From Neoscytalidium dimidiatum (Eukaryota > Ascomycota > Dothideomycetes > Botryosphaeriales > Botryosphaeriaceae), in assembly GCA_037367355.1 (NCBI GenBank), contig JAVSCG010000030.1, forward strand, positions 1 through 60,000: a DNA stretch of 60,000 nucleotides. The letters are read 5' to 3'. The notes below the pieces were generated by a model. The model was not told the DNA's origin and made no database searches. It saw only the letters and a list, made by a program, of their open reading frames with translations. Shown in pieces: positions 1 to 11,000 of this stretch. The position numbers and the translations under genes are program-made. Each line of letters starts with the position of its first letter. Position 1 is the first letter of the stretch.

Positions 1-240
1 GCCGGCACGCGCCCGTTCGAGGAGCCGACGTGGCTGGATGTCGGGAACCACACCCCGCTGCAGTGCAGGCCGCGGCCGGAGGACCTGGAGGAGGGGTTCT
101 ATCAGCAGGCCTTTGGGTTGAATGGGCATAGGGGCACGTTTTATGCCGGGGCGGCGTGGGCGAGCGATTATACGAGCGTGCATTGGACATACCTGGAGAG
201 CACGATTCTGCCGAAGGTGTTGCAGGCTCTGGGTGCGTAA
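1..240 (+). CDS. C-terminal end of an FAD-dependent amine oxidase-like oxidoreductase (partial)
   Basis: An open frame enters from the left edge in frame 1 and stops at TAA 238-240, giving the last 79 residues. The stretch NGHRGTFYAGAAWASDYTS followed by a tail with LPKVLQAL resembles the C-terminal FAD-binding segment of fungal flavin-dependent oxidoreductases of the amine oxidase type, including those related to beta-cyclopiazonate dehydrogenase. There the GxxxYAGAAW loop sits near the flavin ribityl/pyrophosphate and is followed by a helix. No catalytic residue can be judged because most of the gene lies outside the window. GC-rich codon use and normal CA/TG content show it lies outside the RIP zone. 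It is probably a working gene; the family call rests on one motif, so the substrate is unknown. Confidence 0.5.
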   Translation, partial: AGTRPFEEPTWLDVGNHTPLQCRPRPEDLEEGFYQQAFGLNGHRGTFYAGAAWASDYTSVHWTYLESTILPKVLQALGA

Positions 241-498
241 GCGCGAGAGTGAGAGCCCCGGAGTGTCGTGATGCGTGGTTGTGGGAGTGTAATGGCGGGG
301 CTGCACTGTTTTGTATAGGTATCAAACCGCACTGCTCATTAGGTGTGCGGCTAATAGTGATCTATCCCTAATACCTTTTTCCCGTTCTGATGGTCCGAGG
401 AGGGGTTTCCGACACTGAATTGGCGGGCTATGTTTCCTAAATAATATCTAGTTTGTTTGCAGAAACTTTGTTACCGTGTGCAGTCGTTGTGAGGCGGT
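241..498. other. Intergenic, 3' flank of the oxidoreductase gene
   Basis: No convincing coding frame, RNA gene or repeat is seen here. CA and TG occur at normal frequency, so this stretch was not mutated by RIP. It separates the plus-strand oxidoreductase end from the minus-strand regulator pseudogene; the two converge. Confidence 0.6.
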
Positions 499-1749
499 TC
501 AGTGATAATAAGCCCTGTGTAATTCAGTCAAGAAATCAACCAGATGCATGTAGAATCGCTGGAAAATATTGTGACAAGTAGTAGGGTGACAAAGCATAGA
601 TTTGGAGCTTCGACGAACACGCGCATGACGTGCGACATCAGGACTACTTTGTCCAGCATTCTTGGCTAATTGGCTAATAACTTGATGCAAGCCGATTTCG
701 TCGGCCAGATTGATCGCGGTGCAGAGAAGTCTCCAAGATGTCAGGTTCACTAATCTCATCGATTCGTGGCACATGCGCGCTTCAGCCTCTATATCATTCT
801 TCGCCGCCGCGGGATTCAAGCCGTATGCATGAAGTAGACACCCGCCGGATACTTTGCTCGAGAACGGAACAACGTCGAGGGGCTGTTGGTGCCATGTCGA
901 GGATCAGGACGCTCTTCATGACACCTAAAGCCGTAGATTTGCGACTGCATGGGAGCTTGAAAGACCAGACGAATGTTTGGATGTCGGATTGCACATGCCG
1001 ATACACATTTGAACTACCCTAGAAGAAGATGCGGGAGCATGGTATCAGGTATACCTCACCGCAACCGTTAAGATGGTTCCGCAAAGCAGCGTCTCCTCAG
1101 ATAGAAGCTTTTCCCAGTACATAGGCGAGCTGTACCTATGGTCGACGATTGGAAAAAGCATGGATGCGCTTGGAAGAAGTAGCTGATAAGGTAGTCCGCC
1201 TTGCGTGGGGTGAGGTCGTCCAAGCAGAACGGAAAGCGTGTTCATGCGGACATATCGTAGGCGGGTTCCATTAGCGCATCGATCTCATAGTGCTTATACT
1301 CGCGAGCGATCGGAGGTCTAGATTATGTATTGAAACTGGGTTGATCCGCTTCATTTTCTTTGAGCTTTACTGGCGGGCAAGCCTCCTCCACCGAAGCTAT
1401 GGCCAAATTCTCTGTACTAGCGTTCGACAGACCGGTCGTTTCGCGGTCCGTGACTTCATTCGTCGCGTTGGGCCAAAGACGCACTCAAGCCTCGCGCGAC
1501 GGCACCTGCTCCAGGGCGGCTGAGGCGTGTCCGAATCGCCGAGTTGATACTTGATTTTTTTCTTTTTTGCTTCTTGCATTCTATGCAAGCCTGGTAGTTC
1601 CGACGCTTTGGCGTCCTCGGTAAGCCGGACCTGTTTGATTCGGCAGGATTTGCCAACGGTGGGTTACGCAATAGGCAAGGGAAGATGTGGTGTGTTGAAG
1701 TTACGATGCTGTGGAAAGAGACTTTTTCTGAATGCTTCGGTCTGGGCAC
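499..1749 (-). pseudogene. Decayed Zn2Cys6 fungal transcription factor
   Basis: Pieces of a Gal4-type regulator are spread over different minus-strand frames. Around 1570-1590, ACIECKKQK gives the first two cysteines of a binuclear zinc cluster. The cluster continues in another frame (1480-1560) as KIKY...PPWSRCRRARLECVFG, so a frameshift lies in the T-rich run near 1551-1569. The spacing fits C-x2-C-x6-C-x11-C-x2-C-x6-C exactly, but cysteine 3 is Tyr (TGT to TAT, a RIP-type change) and cysteine 4 is Trp. Downstream, 1045-1245 encodes MLFPIVDHRY...LLSEETLLCGTILTVAVRYT and 499-820 encodes SMRLVNLTSWRLLCTAINLADEIGLH, both typical of the fungal_trans middle domain. The whole spans only about 1.2 kb, shorter than a usual 600-700-residue regulator. 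It is dead as a DNA-binding protein. Confidence 0.75.
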
Positions 1750-1919
1750 CGGTATTGCTCTCCCACCGGGGCTGACCGATGACAGGAATGGATTCGGCCC
1801 GCTGAAGTCGAATACTCCATTTTACGCGCAGGTGCTTGAAACTAATAATGTGGGAATATACCACGTATATATTACGGCACAGCCTCCATATTATAGCAGG
1901 TACGATTAGCGCGGCGCTA

Positions 1920-4049
1920 TTTATTTATTTATTTATTTATTCGTTTAACGTCCTTATATAAGCTAAGCTTATAAAAGACGGCTAGTCTACTAACGTATCT
2001 AGTTCGGTATTTTAACCGGGGTTTTTATTCTAATTTTCTTCGAGAAGAAGTCTAGAAATAGTAGGGGCTAAGCTAGTACTTTTTAGAAAGAAATAAGAAA
2101 GTAAGTAGGAGAATAGAAGAAGTAGAGAATAACGCTAAGGAAATTAGAAGAACGTTTCTTTATAAAGAGAGACTAAAGTTAGTTTTTTAAAAGTACGTAT
2201 TTAGGCTTCTATCGAAGTAAGTTCTAATAGCTACTTTCGGGTAGCTATTTTAGTTATTAATAGAAAGTTTAGAAGAGCCTTCCGTTCGTCTTTAATATTA
2301 AAAACGAGATCTAGGGAGGGGTTTTTTATTTCTAGACTAGTATATATATCTTCTCTTTCGAGTTAATACTTTTTATAGTCTAGAATTAGATACCGTAGGG
2401 TTTATTTAGCCGTATTATTATACGGGTAATAATTAAAAGAGTTTAATCCGAAGTAGTTTAGATAGAACTTAAAGTAGCCGTATTCTATTTTAAGCTAATA
2501 AAATACGGAGCTAGTTTCTCTTTTTATAGAAAGGTCTATTAGCTTACGTTTTAGTTAAACCGCCGTAGATAAGACTCTTTAAAGGCTATTTCCGCTTACT
2601 TATTCGCTATTTTTTACTACGAATTAATAAAGTCTACTTACGTTAGTATTCTAAAGAATACGTAGCTAGTAGATTTATTATTTAGGTTTATTTTATAGAC
2701 GTATTTAGCTAGGAAATCTACTTCTTCGTTACCGCGTATATTAAAATAGCTGGGGACCTATTCTAATTAAACTAAATTTCCGTTAAGAATAAGCGTTTTA
2801 GCTACGTTTAAAGCTCGTATTTACGCTTATTATTCTAGGTTTCTAGATAGTATTTTTAGACGGTAGAGCGCGGTTTAGTTATTTATATAGACTCTAATAT
2901 CTTTATTAGTATATTTATTTCTAACTACGAGTTTAAGAACTCTCGTAAGAGCCTTTAGTTCGCCGTTATAGACTAGATTATTATCTCTAATATTTTCTAC
3001 TATAGTAGTAGTTTCGTCTTTAAGAATAGGATCGTTTCTATCTATAAAAACTACTAATTCTATTCTAGTTTTATTTAGAATTAAACTAGCGTCTATATAG
3101 ATAGAAATTAGGTTATCTAGGGGATTTTTAAGTTCGTTTAGATATTTTTTAGCTTATTCTTCTTTTAAGAGTTTAGAGACTTTAACCGAGTAGAGGATAG
3201 ATATCTTCTAGAGCGGAAAGTAGAAAGAATTAATCGTTTCGAGATTATACGATTTATCTTTTAGAAAATCTCTAATTTTTTTAACGAGCTTACTTTTGTA
3301 TTTACTTTCTCTTTCTAGAAGGCTTCGAATTAGATATTTTTAGTCTAATTTAAGACTTCGTAGAGCGTAAAATCGGAGGTTATTTTCTAAACGAATTTCT
3401 AAGGATAGGATCGCGGCTTTTATTTCGAGGGAAGTAACTAAAGTAGTTTTAAAAACGCCTAGTATCTTTCGTAGAGCTAGATTCTAGAGTATTATAGCTT
3501 TTTATTTAATATTCGCTTAGTTATTCTAGTATAAGACGGAGCCGTAGTTAGAAATAAAAGTAACGTAGGCTAAGTATAACTACTATACCGCGTTAGATTT
3601 TAGTCCGTTTTCGATATTAGCTAGTTAATTTATTCTTAAGAGGCTCGAACGTATTTAGCTTATTCTAATATTAACGTATTTCTTAAAATTAAGAAGTAGG
3701 TCTAAGAAAACTCTTAGATATTAAACTAGATTCTTAGGCTTTATAACTAAACCCGTAGATAGTTTTAAAGTAGAATCTCTTACCGTTTTTTCCTTAGAAA
3801 AATATATTAATTCGGTTTTTTTGAGGTTAAATTATATAGTATTTTCCGCGCCTAGTTTATAGAGTCTTTCCGCTTTTCTTTCTAGTATCTTAATATTTTT
3901 TTTCTAGCTATTTAAGCTTACTATTAAAGAGATATCGTTAACGTAAGATAAATAGATAGCGAAGTTCGTCTAGAATAAGTCTTAGATATAAATTAGAAAT
4001 AGTATTAGCGAAATAGAGCTTTCTTATAGTATACCCGTTTCTATATTAT
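1920..4049 (-). mobile_element. LINE copy A, 3' part (RT end, RNase H, 3' tail), RIP-mutated
   Basis: The left end is a (TTTA)n run, the 3' tail of a minus-strand non-LTR retrotransposon. Reading the minus strand, the reverse transcriptase active site appears at about 3929-3950 as YVNDISL; the second copy reads YIDDISL at about 57053-57076. An RNase H motif IYIDASLI lies near 3079-3102. RT followed by RNase H in one ORF is found in the Tad1 and I groups of LINEs. CA/TG are nearly absent and every frame is full of TAA/TAG. The element is broken at 4045-4049 by Gypsy-1 copy A and resumes at 23906. The left boundary with host DNA is at about 1919. Confidence 0.85.
4045..4049. repeat. Target-site duplication of Gypsy-1 copy A, left (attat)
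   Basis: The uninterrupted LINE copy B reads gttac at the matching place (near 57170). Here the left duplicate is attat and the right one (23906-23910) is gttac. The two differ only by G-to-A and C-to-T, as expected if RIP acted after insertion. Confidence 0.85.
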
Positions 4050-4766
4050 TATAACGACGGGGCCTCTACTACTAGGCTTTAAAGTTATCTAGTAGATTTA
4101 GGTTTTATCGAAGGGTTTACCTTAAAGACGAGGAAAGAGAAGTAATAATAGAATAAGAAGTTATATAATATAGAAGTTTAATAGGTCTTATTACCTCTAA
4201 GTTAATATAGTATTAAATTAAAACTTTAAGTTTAACTATAAGAGTTAAAGTACTATCTAACGAGCGTATCTATATACTAGAAAAGAGCTATAGTAATCTA
4301 AGGATTATAGTATTAAATTAGAGCCCTAGATTAGAGGTTTAGATTAGCTCTAATCTATATAGATTCTATAGGTTTTATATAACTTAGGTACTAAAGCCTA
4401 CTTCTTAGATTCTAACTTCTATTAGTATTAGCGAACGATACTATTACTATACTCTTATTTTATAGTACTTATTCTTATTAACTTTCTACTTTCTATCTAT
4501 ACGGTTTTTTATTTCTTATAGGCTTTTTATTAGACTATACCTTCTTTCTAATTATTACGCTCGGAAGCGTCCCTCTTATATAAGTAGTAGTTATTATCTA
4601 TTAGTATTCCCGTATACGCCGTCGTCCCGTATTCTTAGTCTTCCCGTATAAGACTAGAGAGTACGGCTCTACTATATATAGGATTCTTAGGGTCTTACGA
4701 CTTATTTCCCGTACGAACTCGCGTTCCTCGTAGCTATAAAGCCCGTATATTCTAGAATTCGTAATA
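4050..4766 (-). repeat. Gypsy-1 copy A 3' LTR (717 bp)
   Basis: On the plus strand it begins tataacgacgggg and ends ttcgtaata. The terminal ta...ta is what TG...CA becomes after RIP. The same sequence recurs at 23188, 30659 (inverted), 32781, 39122, 41794 and 51053. Confidence 0.9.
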
Positions 4767-4782
4767 CTATCCTCCCCTTTAG
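4767..4782 (-). promoter_or_regulatory. Polypurine tract of Gypsy-1 copy A
   Basis: Directly inside the 3' LTR the minus strand reads taaaggggaggatag, a purine-rich run abutting the LTR. It matches the second-strand primer site of LTR elements and fixes the element's orientation as minus. Copy B has a similar tract at 42511. Confidence 0.7.
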
Positions 4783-5500
4783 AAATCTTTAGCCCGAAGA
4801 TTTATTTATTTATCTATATCTTAGACTTCTATTACTTCTTTATTTTCTCTCTCGTAAGTCTCGTCCTATTATATCTTCTAAGCGTAAGCGTAGTTTTTAA
4901 AAGACTAAGTATAAATCTTTAGTCTCTAAAATTAACCTTTTTAGTAAGAGGATACTCGTTTCTTATACTATATATTTATTAGCGAACGCCCGTTATAAGC
5001 CGGGCGAGATAGAGATAGTTTATAAGATAGATCTTAGCTATAAACGTTATAGTAAATACGTTTATTAGGGTTTATCTACCTATAATAATAGCGGCTTAGA
5101 AGATTCTAATTATTCGTCTCTCTTTTATTTTTTAAAGCTTTATACTAACTATCGTAGTTTTTTAATTAAAGCGTACTATTAATAAGGCTAAATTAGAGAA
5201 GTAAGTAGTACTAGATCTTCTCTAGAAAAATATAATTCGATTATAGCGTATTTATAAGTAGTAAGACCTATTACGTCGTCGTAGAAGCCTAATAATTTTT
5301 AAGAAGACGTAGATCGTTAAGGATTTTAAGGAGCTAGATTATTTAGAGGCGGCTCGCGAGGCTAGAAATTCTATTAATTCTAAAAACGCTAAGAAGAAGT
5401 AATTAGTAAAGCGTATATATAGCGACGTCTTAGCTAACGCTATTACGGGTTTATTCTATTCTATCGAGTCGTCTAGCGTAGGTTCTACTACTATACTATT
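4783..5500 (-). pseudogene. Gypsy-1 copy A region between integrase and polypurine tract, extra frame of unknown function
   Basis: About 0.7 kb separates the integrase C-terminal part from the polypurine tract. The minus strand shows a frame with modest stop density, containing for example TKDLYLVFQKLRLRLED when TAA/TAG are read as former CAA/CAG. The plus strand also holds an open frame (ANARYKPGEIEIVYK near 4980-5030). Both recur in copy B (42560-42900), so the sequence cannot say which is coding, or whether either is. The first 417 bp inside the LTR are missing in copy C. No domain is recognised. Confidence 0.35.
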
Positions 5501-7584
5501 TAAGAGCTCTAAGCTAGTCGATTAGATACGATAGTCTTCGTTTTCTAATTTTAATTTTAGGTTCTTTATTTTTAATAAGTTAATAGTATTAGTTAATCTA
5601 AGTTTTAGTAATAGAACTTATTAATAAGTTATCTATATTCGTCGTAGTTTTCTAGTAGTTTCTAGATATCGTTTTATTCTTTCTTCTATTTAAGGAGGTA
5701 TTAGAATTACCCGTTAATATAGCTACTATTAAGAACTTTCTCTACTTTCTAGTCTCGGTTTTCGTCGGCGTTTAAATTTTCTAGAAGTATTTTCTTCGTA
5801 TAGATTATAGTTTTAGCGTTCTTCGATACTAGTTCTAAAAGAGATATATAAAAAATAAAATATATCTATATCGTTTCTAGTAATTCGAGGCGGAAGTTAA
5901 CTTTTCTAATTCTTTCTTCGATTTAAAATAGTCTTATTTTCTTAAAATCTAGCTTATTATTTAGTCGTCTTATTTTAATATTTTTTCTAAGAAGGTAAAC
6001 TTTATCCTTCTTTTTTAGCTATAGTATCTTTTAGTACTACTTATTATAGTATTTATCTATTTATAGGGCTATAAATTCTAGATCTAGATATAATTATTTA
6101 TAGAGTATCTTTAGCTAGTTAGCTTTAAAGATTTCTTTTTAGGCTAATAATTTACTTGATATTAACTCTTTATAGACTAATAGCTTATAACTATAATTAG
6201 CGTAGAATAGTAATTCTTATATTACTAATGCTTTAGAGCTATTATATGTAAACTAGACTAAAGATAGTAGTTCTATTTAGTTATCTTATATATAGTTAAG
6301 ATAATAGCGTAGATATTATTCTAGCGTCTAGTTAGTTTATTCTATTTATTCGTCTATCTATAAGTATATTATAGTTAAGAGCTTATATTTTACTCTAAGT
6401 TATTTAGTAAGAGTCTACTAGAATTATAACGTAAATAGTCTATCTCTATCTAATATAAGCTCTTTTAGTAATTTATAGTTACTAAGAATAGTTTTTAGAA
6501 ATATATATACGAGATCTTCCGCGTTTACCTTCTTTAGATATAGTAGATAATACGCGTATTTTATTATTCTATCTATAATAACTAGTACTAAATTATATTT
6601 AACTTTAGTAAGTAGTTCTTTTAACTTAGATAGGTTTATAATAAAATCTAGTAAGATAGATTACTAAAAGTACTTAAATATTAATAGTAGCTAGAGTAGT
6701 CTATAAGATATATATCTTACTATCTTATTTTAAATATAAAGATTATATTATATAACTATCCGCTAGACTATTCTTCTAAGCCCTAGAAAGTAATAATTTC
6801 TTATAATTCTCTTAATCGTCTTCTCGGTTCTTTAGTAACTATATACTAGGGCCTTATATATATCTTTTATAAGTTTCTCCTATAGTTTTACCGGAACGTA
6901 GATTAGTTCTAAAAATAAGATTATTTCTTCTACGTCTCTAGTTACTTAGAGATTATTTTCTAGATTTCTAATTTCTTATATTATAGCGTCTTTTATATAG
7001 GCTTCTTAGATTTTATCCTTCTATTTGCTATATTCTACGCGTATTACTAAGGCTAATAGTCTAGCTAAAATAAGCGACTTTTTAAGTCTCTCTTTTCTAC
7101 TATATATAGCGGAGATCTAGCGTCTATTAGATATAAAAGATTCGTCTTTCTATTTTACTAGTATTACCGGCTATAGTTCTTACTTTTTTTCTATATAGTC
7201 GGCTCTCCTATTTAGTATATCTACGCGAACGTTCTTTAATCTCTTCTAGTAGATAATCTTTATATTATAGAACGCTAGCTCTTTAGCCTATCTAACTTAT
7301 TTTTAGTTTAGTTCTTTTATAGTAGTAAAGTATAAAAGGTTCTTATAGTTATAGTAGACTATAATCTAGTATTTAGCTTCTTTAAAATAATATCTCTATT
7401 CTTTAAAGGCCGTAATAATAGCTAGAAGTTCTTTATTATAAATATCGTAGTTTCTTTTTAGACCTATTATCTTTTAGAAATAATACGTAATAGAATATAG
7501 TTTATCTTACTTATCTAGTTAGCTTAAGACTACTCTAATAGCGTAGTCTAATATATTAGTTTCTACTATTATAGATAGGTTAGA
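5500..7584 (-). pseudogene. Gypsy-1 copy A pol, 3' part: RNase H and integrase
   Basis: Minus-strand reading gives an RNase H region at about 7240-7450, with NKELLAIITAFKE and ending in a motif close to VDALSRRAD. The integrase core at about 6330-6440 reads DRDRLFT...KYKLLTIIYL, the counterpart of the usual SDR..FTS and KLSTAYHPQTDGQ motifs. Stops are TAA/TAG throughout. The frame is cut at 7580-7584 by Gypsy-2 and resumes upstream at 19347 with RT. In an active element this part would excise and join cDNA ends and remove RNA from hybrids; here it is non-functional. Confidence 0.8.
7580..7584. repeat. Target-site duplication of Gypsy-2, left (ttaga)
   Basis: ttaga occurs immediately before the 5' LTR and again at 19342-19346. 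The empty-site equivalent in Gypsy-1 copy B (about 45330) reads continuously through this point. Confidence 0.9.
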
Positions 7585-7732
7585 TATTACGATACGTAGA
7601 GAAGAAACTATAGGAAAGAAACGATAGAGCGATCCGCTCTATAATAGCGGACCGCTATTTAGATAGTTACGATTAACTATATATATATATTTACGTATCG
7701 AGATCTCTACTTCCGATTCGTAATTCCTACTA
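7585..7732 (+). repeat. Gypsy-2 5' LTR (148 bp) with two perfect hairpins
   Basis: It starts tattacgatacg and ends attcctacta (TG...CA turned to ta...ta). Inside are two adjacent inverted repeats: 7626-7640 (6-bp stem around atc) and 7643-7659 (7-bp stem around gac). Both are present in the 3' LTR as well. Confidence 0.9.
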
Positions 7733-7739
7733 TTTAGTA

Positions 7740-10700
7740 GCTAAAAGATAAATTAATACTCTAGATTAAGTTTACTACGGTAAAAACTATAAATTTTTCC
7801 TACTAGAATATCGATCCGCTAGTTATATTAGAACGCGTAATTACTCTACTAGCTACTAGTTATATAATCTTATTCTATAATAAGCTAAGAATTAGCGTAA
7901 GAGTTCTTGTAAATAGCGCGAACCTATATATTCTTAGCGAGCTAGATCCGCTTTTATAGCCCGTAAACCTCTACTAATTAAGCGTTCGAGACGAACCCCT
8001 CAACGCTATACTAAGATATGGCGACCTAAAGTATAAGAGATTAGAGATTAAAATATATACTTAGAACGTATAAGAGATTCTTCTTTTCTCTATAAGGAAT
8101 TTATCTCTTTAGTAGTCTTATATATAGGGAAAACAGCCTTTAATAGCTCGTAAATCGCGAAGCTAGCTAAGAATAGAAGGCGTAGAGAGTAGCGCCGCTA
8201 ACGAGTGCTCCTCCTCGAAATCTATTAATAAGATAGATTTTAAGTAGTACTAAAATAACTAGCCGTAACGCTAGATCGTCTTCTAAAAGTTTTAAAAACG
8301 GTTTAACAAACCGCGTATTATCTTTCCGCCTTCTATAACAAAAGTTAAAAGAATCGGAAAGTAATCGCGACGCTAGTTAGTAAAGTAGTACCGTTAGTAA
8401 AAGCTACTATTAGTCTTTATTTCGAACCTAGACCCTATAAAATCGTAGAGTCAAAAAGAGAGACTTATAATTTAAGAGCGACTACTAAGTACTCGTATTA
8501 GTACCCGCTAAATTAGTATATTAAAACGAATACTAAGGAACTAATACTATAAATCGTACGTAAGTTCGCTATTTAATTAGAGAAGACTAATATTTATAAG
8601 AGTCTAGTATTTAAGTAGCGTTTTAAGGAATATAACCGTAAGAACGAGAACTAGAATTTAGAGAATCTAAAGCCTAGAGTTTCTCTACGTAACTACGAAT
8701 TCTAGCCGAACCTACTAGTCGAACTACCTAACTTATTATCTTCTAGTAATTAGTTTCTCGTCTTAATAGTAAATCTAACCGAACCTAATAGTTAAATAGT
8801 AGATAAGTTAGAGTAGAATTTACTATCCGGAATATAAAAATAGAGCTTCTAGGATCTAATTATAATAACTTTATCCTCGTTAATATATTCGTCGAACCTA
8901 GAAGACGATTTTAAAGTTATTTAACTAAGGTACCTACTAGTATCTATATTCGCTTAGTTAAGAAACTAGAAAGGTATTAGACTAGTAGCTCTATTCTAAC
9001 TTTTAGAGATAGTCCTAAAAGCTAAAGAATCTACTACGCGAGGTCTAGCTAAAGTAGGACTAAGTTATAGAAATAACGATTTAGATAACGAAGTATATAA
9101 GTCGATAGAACGCGAAGTATAGTCTAGAAATATCCGACTATATATCTAAGACGAAGTTAACTATCTAATCGCGAAGCTCTAGTAGATAATAATATAGTTA
9201 GTAGAAGAAAACTCTAATTCGGTAGCTTAGAAGGTAGAAGTTTTTAATCTAACTATATAACTATAAGTCTAACCTATCTAAACGCGCGTAAACCCGTAAT
9301 AGAAATATAACGTATAGAAGATAATTTAGAAGATAGTTAATAAAGAGATTATAAACTTAAAATATTAAGATAGAGAAGTACGCGCGGATTTTCCTACGCT
9401 ATAGAACTTAGCCTTATAACGCGATATAATAGAGTAAAGCTAGGATTAATATAAAGAAGATAATACTTCTTAGAATAAAGAAAACCGACCTAGTCTAGTA
9501 ACTCGGAATTTAAACGACGATTCTAATTCGAGTTCGAGCTCTATCTTAAGTTCGTCGGATATAGAGGCTAAGAATAGTACGCGAAAGAAGAAGAGAAAGA
9601 AGAAGGAAAAACGTAGAAAGATAACTTAACTTAACTCTTTCTTAGAAGACGATAGACGTCTATATAAGGCGAAACGTAAGAAGTATACCCGGTATAGAAG
9701 TTCTTTAATCTTCTCTTCCGACGACGAGTCATCGTTAGACGAAGAAACTCGATAATAGAAATTTAAGCTAGAAGAGCTAGGTTTTTTCGACCCGGATCTA
9801 AAGCTAAAAGATAACGAAGCCGATAAAGAAATAGTAATTTAAAGTAGAAAGTTCTACTACTAAAGCGTCCGCTAATTCGTAGAAGCTATTAAATATAAAA
9901 CGATAGCTACCCGTAACGATATTATTTAAAGGAATTTATATAAGTATCTAAAAGATATAGTATAAGCCTAGTATATTAGCTAGCTTACGAGTAGTAACCG
10001 TAAATAGCTATAAGGTAGAAAACGCGTTAACTATTAGTTAAAGGAAATACTTTAAAGATTTAAAAAGAGCCTAAGCTAAGTATAGCGCGAATTATAGCGA
10101 AAAAAGTATAGATTCTAGAAAGTACGTAAAAGTCGATCCGTCGGATAATTTATCGCGGAATACGTACGACTAGTAAAAGATACTAATATCTTCTTAATAT
10201 AAGGCTAATTACTATAAGCGTATAAGAGAATCTACGTTTAGCTACGTAGAGATCTAAGACCTCCCTCGTCTAAAATAACGATAGAGAGGTATATTAAGAG
10301 AGCTAAGGAACGAGCTTTAATCTAGTAGAATCTAATAAGAAACGAGAACTATAAGATAAAGTACGCTAATATAGGCTCTTTAAGATAGAATTATAAGTAC
10401 AATTTCTATAATAATAGAAAGCGTATCGATCGTTATTAAAAGAATCGACGTTATAATAACTCTAACCGCTAGCGGAGTAAAGATCGCGAACGTAGTAAGA
10501 GCTATAAATATAAGTAGAATAAAAGTCGCGAATAAAATAGGGATTATAATTTAGGTCGTTATAAAAGATATAATCGAGAAAAAAACCGCGATTAAGACCG
10601 CGATAAGTAAAAGAAAGAGAAGCTATACGCTTATTATATAGATATCGATTAAGAAAGCTAGAAGAAGTCGGATTAAAAGAAGATTAACTTCTCTATTCTT

Positions 10701-11000
10701 AAGAGTAAGAGCTCGCTATCTAGCGACGAATTAGATAACTTAGTAACTTAAAACTACTTCTTATAAATAATATTTAATAGATTAGTAGTCGTATTAAATA
10801 ATCTTTAGTCGGATAACTAAGAAAGTTAAGAAATAGAACTTACTATATAAGTAATACTATCTAATAAGTTCTAAAATAAGATTTATTAGTATTAAAATTA
10901 CGTAACTATCTAGCCGTTAAGAAATAAGCTATACTTTTATATTCGAAAGAAGTATAGTAAAGGTAAGAAGATAAAGAAGCTAACTACTAGATTAGTCGAT
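7740..11000 (+). pseudogene. Gypsy-2 gag-like region
   Basis: The plus strand holds low-complexity coding-like stretches. At about 9500-9620 there is a Ser-rich then Lys/Arg-rich segment (KKKRKKKEKRR). At about 9770-9960 there is a Gag-like part with LGFFDPDLKLKDNEADKE. At about 10390-10640 a very Arg/Lys/Asp-rich tail (SKDRERSKSYKYK and similar) could bind nucleic acid. No zinc knuckle can be made out, perhaps because Cys codons (TGC/TGT) became TAC/TAT. A Gag role, packaging the RNA in particles, is inferred from position before pol. Confidence 0.55.

Noticed and set aside
738..1022. Plus-strand frame of 94 residues
   Set aside because: It is antisense to the regulator pseudogene, whose fungal_trans motifs are recognisable on the minus strand.
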